Below, in pieces: positions 61,172 to 64,000 of a DNA stretch of 64,000 nt. Each line of letters begins with the position of its first letter. Position 1 is the stretch's first letter. The notes below the pieces were generated by a model. It was not told where the DNA came from, searched no databases, and saw nothing but the letters and a program-made list of their open reading frames with translations. The position numbers and the translations under genes are program-made. This DNA is from JANLVI01 sp031363915. Lineage in GTDB: Bacteria > Vulcanimicrobiota > Vulcanimicrobiia > Vulcanimicrobiales > Vulcanimicrobiaceae. The stretch is taken from assembly GCA_031363915.1 (NCBI GenBank), contig JANLVI010000019.1:61281-125280 (forward strand), written 5' to 3'.

Positions 61172-61960
61172 ATGACGTTCGTCCGCCCCAGATCCACCGC
61201 CGCGACGACGCTCGTGCTCGTGGTGTTGCTGACGGCGATCGCATCGGCGGAACAAAAATATCGCGTCGCCGGGACTGACAGCTTCCAGATCGGCGCCCGC
61301 GACCTGCGCAGCGAGATCGCCTACGACGGCATCCAGACGTTGACCGTTACTGCGCGCGGAGAAGCCAAACACTATGTCGCCAAGGTCGACTATCTGCGAA
61401 CCGACCAGGGCACGAAAGCGCGCGTCCGCGGCTCGTATGAATCGACGGTCGGCGCGAGCGGGGACCAAACCGATGGACCCAACCGCGATCCCGACTATCT
61501 GACGGTGCTCAATCAACCCTTTGCCGTCCAACTCGATGCATCGACGATTCGCGACCTCTCTCGGCTTGCGGTGCCGGTACCATTTGATTTTCCGTCCCCG
61601 ATGACGGGCGCACCCTTACACGGATCGCTCAAACATGTGAGCGACGGGACTCTCGGCGGGATTCGGGTCTTGGGCGTTGCGTTCTCGGCGACGGGTCCGA
61701 TCCACGGGCCGCTCCCTGACCACCCCGGGATGATCCTCGCCGGGTCGATTACGATGAACGGAACGGCGTTCTACACCTACGACTCCGCGCTTCTCCTCGC
61801 CTTAGATGCCACACTTTCGATCGCGGGAAACCTCGCCAGTTCCGATCGCCACGACCCGGTAACGATCGTGTACAAGCGAACGATTCGAGCCGACCCCCCC
61901 GCCGCGCTCCGTGAGGCCCGCGCGCCGACCGCGTCGCCCGCAAAGCTCTCCGAACATTGA
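61172..61960 (+). CDS. Secreted uncharacterised beta-rich protein
   Basis: 262 residues from the ATG at 61172 behind GGAG; signal peptide (1-26). Beta-strand-rich, with no Cys in the mature part; blocks like VPFDFPSPMTGAPLHGSLKHVSDG and AFYTYDSALLLALDATLSI. No family recognised. Divergent from the GH125 gene by 65 bases and followed by the ECF sigma gene 71 bases on. Confidence 0.62.
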   Translation: MTFVRPRSTAATTLVLVVLLTAIASAEQKYRVAGTDSFQIGARDLRSEIAYDGIQTLTVTARGEAKHYVAKVDYLRTDQGTKARVRGSYESTVGASGDQTDGPNRDPDYLTVLNQPFAVQLDASTIRDLSRLAVPVPFDFPSPMTGAPLHGSLKHVSDGTLGGIRVLGVAFSATGPIHGPLPDHPGMILAGSITMNGTAFYTYDSALLLALDATLSIAGNLASSDRHDPVTIVYKRTIRADPPAALREARAPTASPAKLSEH

Positions 61961-61995
61961 GCGCAGGCCAGAACGTGCGTTTAGGGTAAAGACCG

Positions 61996-62022
61996 AAACT
62001 CTTAACACTCGCAGCGCGGTCT
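61996..62022 (+). promoter_or_regulatory. Weak candidate ECF-type promoter before the sigma gene
   Basis: GAAAC (61996-62000), 17 bases, then CGGTC (62018-62022) resembles the GGAAC/CGTC layout of ECF promoters. It would start transcription almost at the ATG, so it may be accidental. Recorded because ECF factors often drive their own genes. Confidence 0.2.
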
Positions 62023-62031
62023 AGCAAAAGA

Positions 62032-62691
62032 ATGAGCGCGCTCGCACCACTCCTCGGGGAGTACCGATTGACCGTACCGGCGATGTCGCCGGCTTCGATG
62101 CGCGCGACGAAAGCGGCACCGAGTCCCGAAACCTTCGACACGATCGTCGATGACTACCAGCGCCGCCTTTACGGCTTCGCGCTGCGTATGACGGGCAACC
62201 GTGAAGACGCCGAAGAGATCGTTCAGGACGCCTTCGTCCGCGCGTATCGCGCCCTCGCCAAGATGGACGCCGAGCAACGGAGCGAGCTGCGCCTGCAGCC
62301 CTGGCTCTATACGATCACGCTTAACGTCACGCGCAATCGCCTGCGCTCGAAGCGCCCGACGAACGTCGCCCTCGATTCGCTGGCCGATCCCGACGCGTTG
62401 CTGAACGAGACGCAAGAGGGTCCCGACCAGCCCGAAGCGATCGTGGAACGCGGCGCCGATATGGTACTCGTCGAGCAAGCGCTCTTGCAGCTACCGATGC
62501 ATTTACGCGCGGCGGCGACCTTACGATTTATCGAGGGACGCAGCCATCCGGAGATCGCCGAAATCTTGAACCAGCCGATCGGAACGGTGAAATCGCACGT
62601 TCACCGCGCGGTGCGAATCCTACGCCGCATTCTCGGACCGCAAGTCGGGCGAATCATGCAAAACGAGGAGAAGTCCGATGAAATGCTGTGA
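62032..62691 (+). CDS. ECF-type RNA polymerase sigma factor
   Basis: 219 residues. Region 2 spans about 33-100 (DDYQRRLYGFALRMTGNREDAEEIVQDAFVRAYRAL) and region 4 about 145-205 (ALLQLPMHLRAAATLRFIEGRSHPEIAEILNQPIGTVKSHVHRAVRILRR), without regions 1 and 3. The ~35-residue N-terminus before region 2 may be over-predicted; later ATGs at 62083 and 62098 exist. The next gene starts inside its 3' end and encodes its likely anti-sigma factor. Confidence 0.93.
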   Translation: MSALAPLLGEYRLTVPAMSPASMRATKAAPSPETFDTIVDDYQRRLYGFALRMTGNREDAEEIVQDAFVRAYRALAKMDAEQRSELRLQPWLYTITLNVTRNRLRSKRPTNVALDSLADPDALLNETQEGPDQPEAIVERGADMVLVEQALLQLPMHLRAAATLRFIEGRSHPEIAEILNQPIGTVKSHVHRAVRILRRILGPQVGRIMQNEEKSDEML

Positions 62692-63454
62692 TGTCGAAGC
62701 CCTCTGGGACGAGATGCGCGACGGGATCGAGCCCCGCCGCGAGCACGTGCTCGCGCACTTGCGCGGTTGCCCGCCGTGCCAAAACATGTATTCGCAGTAC
62801 GAGGGCATCGCCTACTGTCTGACGTGCCTGCCGATCGTCGAACCGCCGCAGAGCATGGTGCCGAAAATCCTCGAGCACATCCGTGAGTCGGTCGCCCGCA
62901 AACTCCCGCCGCCCGACAACATCGCAAAAATGGAATCGCCGATCGGCGTGTTGCACGTTGCCTTCCGCAACACCGGCATCACCTACATCGGCCTCAACCG
63001 AGGCGAAGACGACGAGGAGCTGCTCGCGCGCGTCTCACGCCGCCTTCACCGTGGGCTTGTCCCCTCGAGCGCCCCGCAGTGGGTCACGGACGTCGTCGCC
63101 CGCTTCTTCCGCACGCACACGGTCGAAGCCGATAAGATCGACATTAGCGACCTCACGCCGTTCGAACAATTAGCGCTGAGAAAAGCGCACGAAATCCCAC
63201 CGGGCGAAGTCCGCAGCTACGGCTGGATCGCAAAAGAAATCGGCCATCCGCACGCCGCAAGAGCGGTCGGCCAAACGATGGCCCGCAATCCCGTCGCGTT
63301 GCTGTTCCCGTGCCATCGCGTAGTCGACTCAGCCGGCGATCTGCATAACTACGCGTACGGAATCGAAATCAAAGCCCGTCTCTTAGAGATGGAGGGCTAC
63401 CATCGCCCACCAACGCGAGCAACGGCACAAACTACACTCATAAAAATTCGATAA
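62678..63454 (+). CDS. Fusion of anti-sigma zinc finger and O6-alkylguanine-DNA alkyltransferase
   Basis: 258 residues. Residues 1-75 are a ZAS-type anti-sigma domain: His27-x3-Cys31-x2-Cys34 (HLRGCPPC) with Cys3/Cys4 or His23 as fourth ligand. Residues about 84-245 are an Ogt/MGMT module: Tyr181-Gly-Trp-Ile, Arg195 in ARAVG (arginine finger), Asn204 in RNPV, alkyl-acceptor Cys212 in PCHRVV, and Glu237 in LLEMEG. So both halves look active. GAGGAGAAG precedes the ATG, which overlaps the sigma gene by 14 bases. Alkylation of Cys212 or of the zinc cysteines could release the sigma factor, as alkylation switches Ada. Confidence 0.92.
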   Translation: MKCCDVEALWDEMRDGIEPRREHVLAHLRGCPPCQNMYSQYEGIAYCLTCLPIVEPPQSMVPKILEHIRESVARKLPPPDNIAKMESPIGVLHVAFRNTGITYIGLNRGEDDEELLARVSRRLHRGLVPSSAPQWVTDVVARFFRTHTVEADKIDISDLTPFEQLALRKAHEIPPGEVRSYGWIAKEIGHPHAARAVGQTMARNPVALLFPCHRVVDSAGDLHNYAYGIEIKARLLEMEGYHRPPTRATAQTTLIKIR

Positions 63455-63492
63455 AACGATGCAGGTCCAATCGATTCAAAAACGAGAAGACC

Positions 63493-63508
63493 GATGTCAT
63501 ATGACATC
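63493..63508. promoter_or_regulatory. Perfect 16-bp palindrome
   Basis: GATGTCATATGACATC is its own reverse complement. Such palindromes are operator-like sites for dimeric regulators; it is also a possible hairpin. It lies 45 bases downstream of the alkyltransferase gene. Confidence 0.45.
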
Positions 63509-63560
63509 CGCGGTCCCGCCAGACAACAGAGAACGGCGGTTAACAGACGGATTAGAGGAG

Positions 63561-63635
63561 GTGATCATCGTTACAAGTGCCAGTCCCATACAGAGTTCAA
63601 ACGATAACACGATGATTGGAGGTGGCCTGACCTAA
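63561..63635 (+). CDS. Tiny peptide frame, possible
   Basis: From the GTG at 63561 a 24-codon frame reads VIIVTSASPIQSSNDNTMIG and ends GGLT before TAA (63633-63635). The Shine-Dalgarno-like AGGAGGTGATC overlaps that GTG, so the true start is unclear (perhaps a non-standard codon downstream). Ser/Asn-rich with a GGG tail, no Cys. Could be a leader peptide or a modified peptide precursor; coding status is unproven. Confidence 0.3.
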   Translation: MIIVTSASPIQSSNDNTMIGGGLT

Positions 63636-63669
63636 CGGTCAGTCCACAAAACGAAAACCACTCAAGTCC

Positions 63670-63698
63670 GCCGGCCGCAACGAGCCGGCTTTTTTTTT
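63670..63698 (+). terminator. Intrinsic terminator
   Basis: GCCGGC-CGCAACGA-GCCGGC followed by nine T. A classic strong rho-independent terminator closing the small unit to its left. Confidence 0.85.
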
Positions 63699-64000
63699 GC
63701 CCCAGCAAAGCCCCGAAGATACCGCCGGCCACCGTCCCCAAATAAAAAGCAACCCGCCAATAAAAAAACCACCGAGTTCGAAGAACGGGTAAAACGAGAA
63801 TCGTGCCGGGCTTGGATTGGGGTGGGGGTGCGGCGGGCGTGCGAGCTTGTCGCTGAGCCAGGATGGCGGGAGCGAAAAGTCGCCGAGTACGTTTTTTTCC
63901 ATGGATGGGGAAAACTGGACGTCCCCGCCGCACCCCCCCCCCCCCCCCCGGCCCCCCCCAAAACAGAAAAAACTAAAACAAAAAACCGGCACGAGGGAGG
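63699..64000. other. Low-quality contig-end sequence
   Basis: Composition changes abruptly: long homopolymers (C runs of 16 or more near 63932-63950), A-rich and G-rich blocks, and three short minus-strand frames that flip between each other. One frame fragment (FYWRVAFYLGTVAGGIFGALLGQ) resembles a membrane helix of an AtpZ/AtpI-like protein, so a gene may exist with errors. Treated as unreliable sequence. Confidence 0.6.

Larger units (their letters stand above)
63455..63698 (+). other. Small transcription unit: palindrome, tiny frame, terminator
   Basis: No long gene. From left to right: a perfect palindrome (63493-63508), a GTTAACAGACGG stretch, AGGAGGTGATC (63556-63566), which is the exact complement of the 16S 3' end, a 24-codon frame, an inverted repeat CTGACC-TAAC-GGTCAG (63627-63642) at the frame end and a strong terminator. 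The order resembles a regulated leader or small peptide gene. Confidence 0.5.

Noticed and set aside
63571..63992. Three minus-strand frames at the contig end as genes
   Set aside because: They overlap in different frames through homopolymer runs; only a short membrane-like fragment is plausible.
1..64000. CRISPR arrays, tRNA, rRNA, insertion sequences, integrases
   Set aside because: No repeat-spacer series, no tRNA-like T-arm with acceptor pairing and no transposase or recombinase motifs were seen.

Overview
The window is a GC-rich (about 60% or more), densely packed stretch of a bacterial chromosome. Many genes overlap by 1-14 bases and GTG/TTG starts are common. TolC, a beta-barrel protein ending in Phe, Cu/Zn SOD and several signal-peptide proteins point to a diderm. 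Two superoxide dismutases, a type II NADH dehydrogenase and a c-type cytochrome point to an aerobic or microaerobic life. The mix of copper-amine-oxidase 'stalk' domain proteins, NAGPA-type glycosidase and unusual respiratory modules is compatible with an uncultured soil-type phylum such as Eremiobacterota/WPS-2. That placement is inference; there is no rRNA gene here. No tRNA, rRNA, CRISPR array, transposase or phage gene was seen.

Left part (1-14.5 kb, almost all minus strand). A complex I-like membrane module (nuoA-H-J-K-L-M-N order) has no peripheral subunits beside it and has eroded quinone-site motifs. Just downstream lies a probable copper-responsive set: Met-rich secreted protein, cytochrome c, BlaI/CopY-type repressor and M56 peptidase. 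Next come DUF411 (copper-type) on the plus strand and a minus-strand operon of amidase, kinase-like protein, 42-aa membrane peptide, type II NADH dehydrogenase, PF06475 protein, 66-aa His-rich protein and RHH regulator.

Middle part (14.5-43 kb). A site-2-protease-like protein with two follow-on genes; two family 5 solute-binding proteins behind a double AhbA/AhbB-like protein; TolC plus RND adaptor; a thioesterase; a CrtI-like oxidoreductase; a stalk-domain/barrel outer-membrane protein behind a hairpin-rich leader; nitrilase plus NAGPA glycosidase; a TlpA pair; FolD; Fe/Mn SOD; and a run of small metabolic enzymes.

Right part (43-64 kb). YceI, a broken DUF1697 gene, and an Fe-S cluster region (NifU-like, SufR divergent from sufC-D-S-U, no sufB visible). 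Then a branched-chain amino acid/amide ABC transporter operon, Cu/Zn SOD, acetyl-CoA synthetase, a GH125 mannosidase, and an ECF sigma factor followed by a single protein that fuses an anti-sigma zinc finger to an O6-alkylguanine-DNA alkyltransferase domain. That pair is the most striking candidate for an undescribed system: a one-protein DNA-alkylation sensor controlling a sigma factor. The last ~300 bases look like low-quality contig-end sequence.
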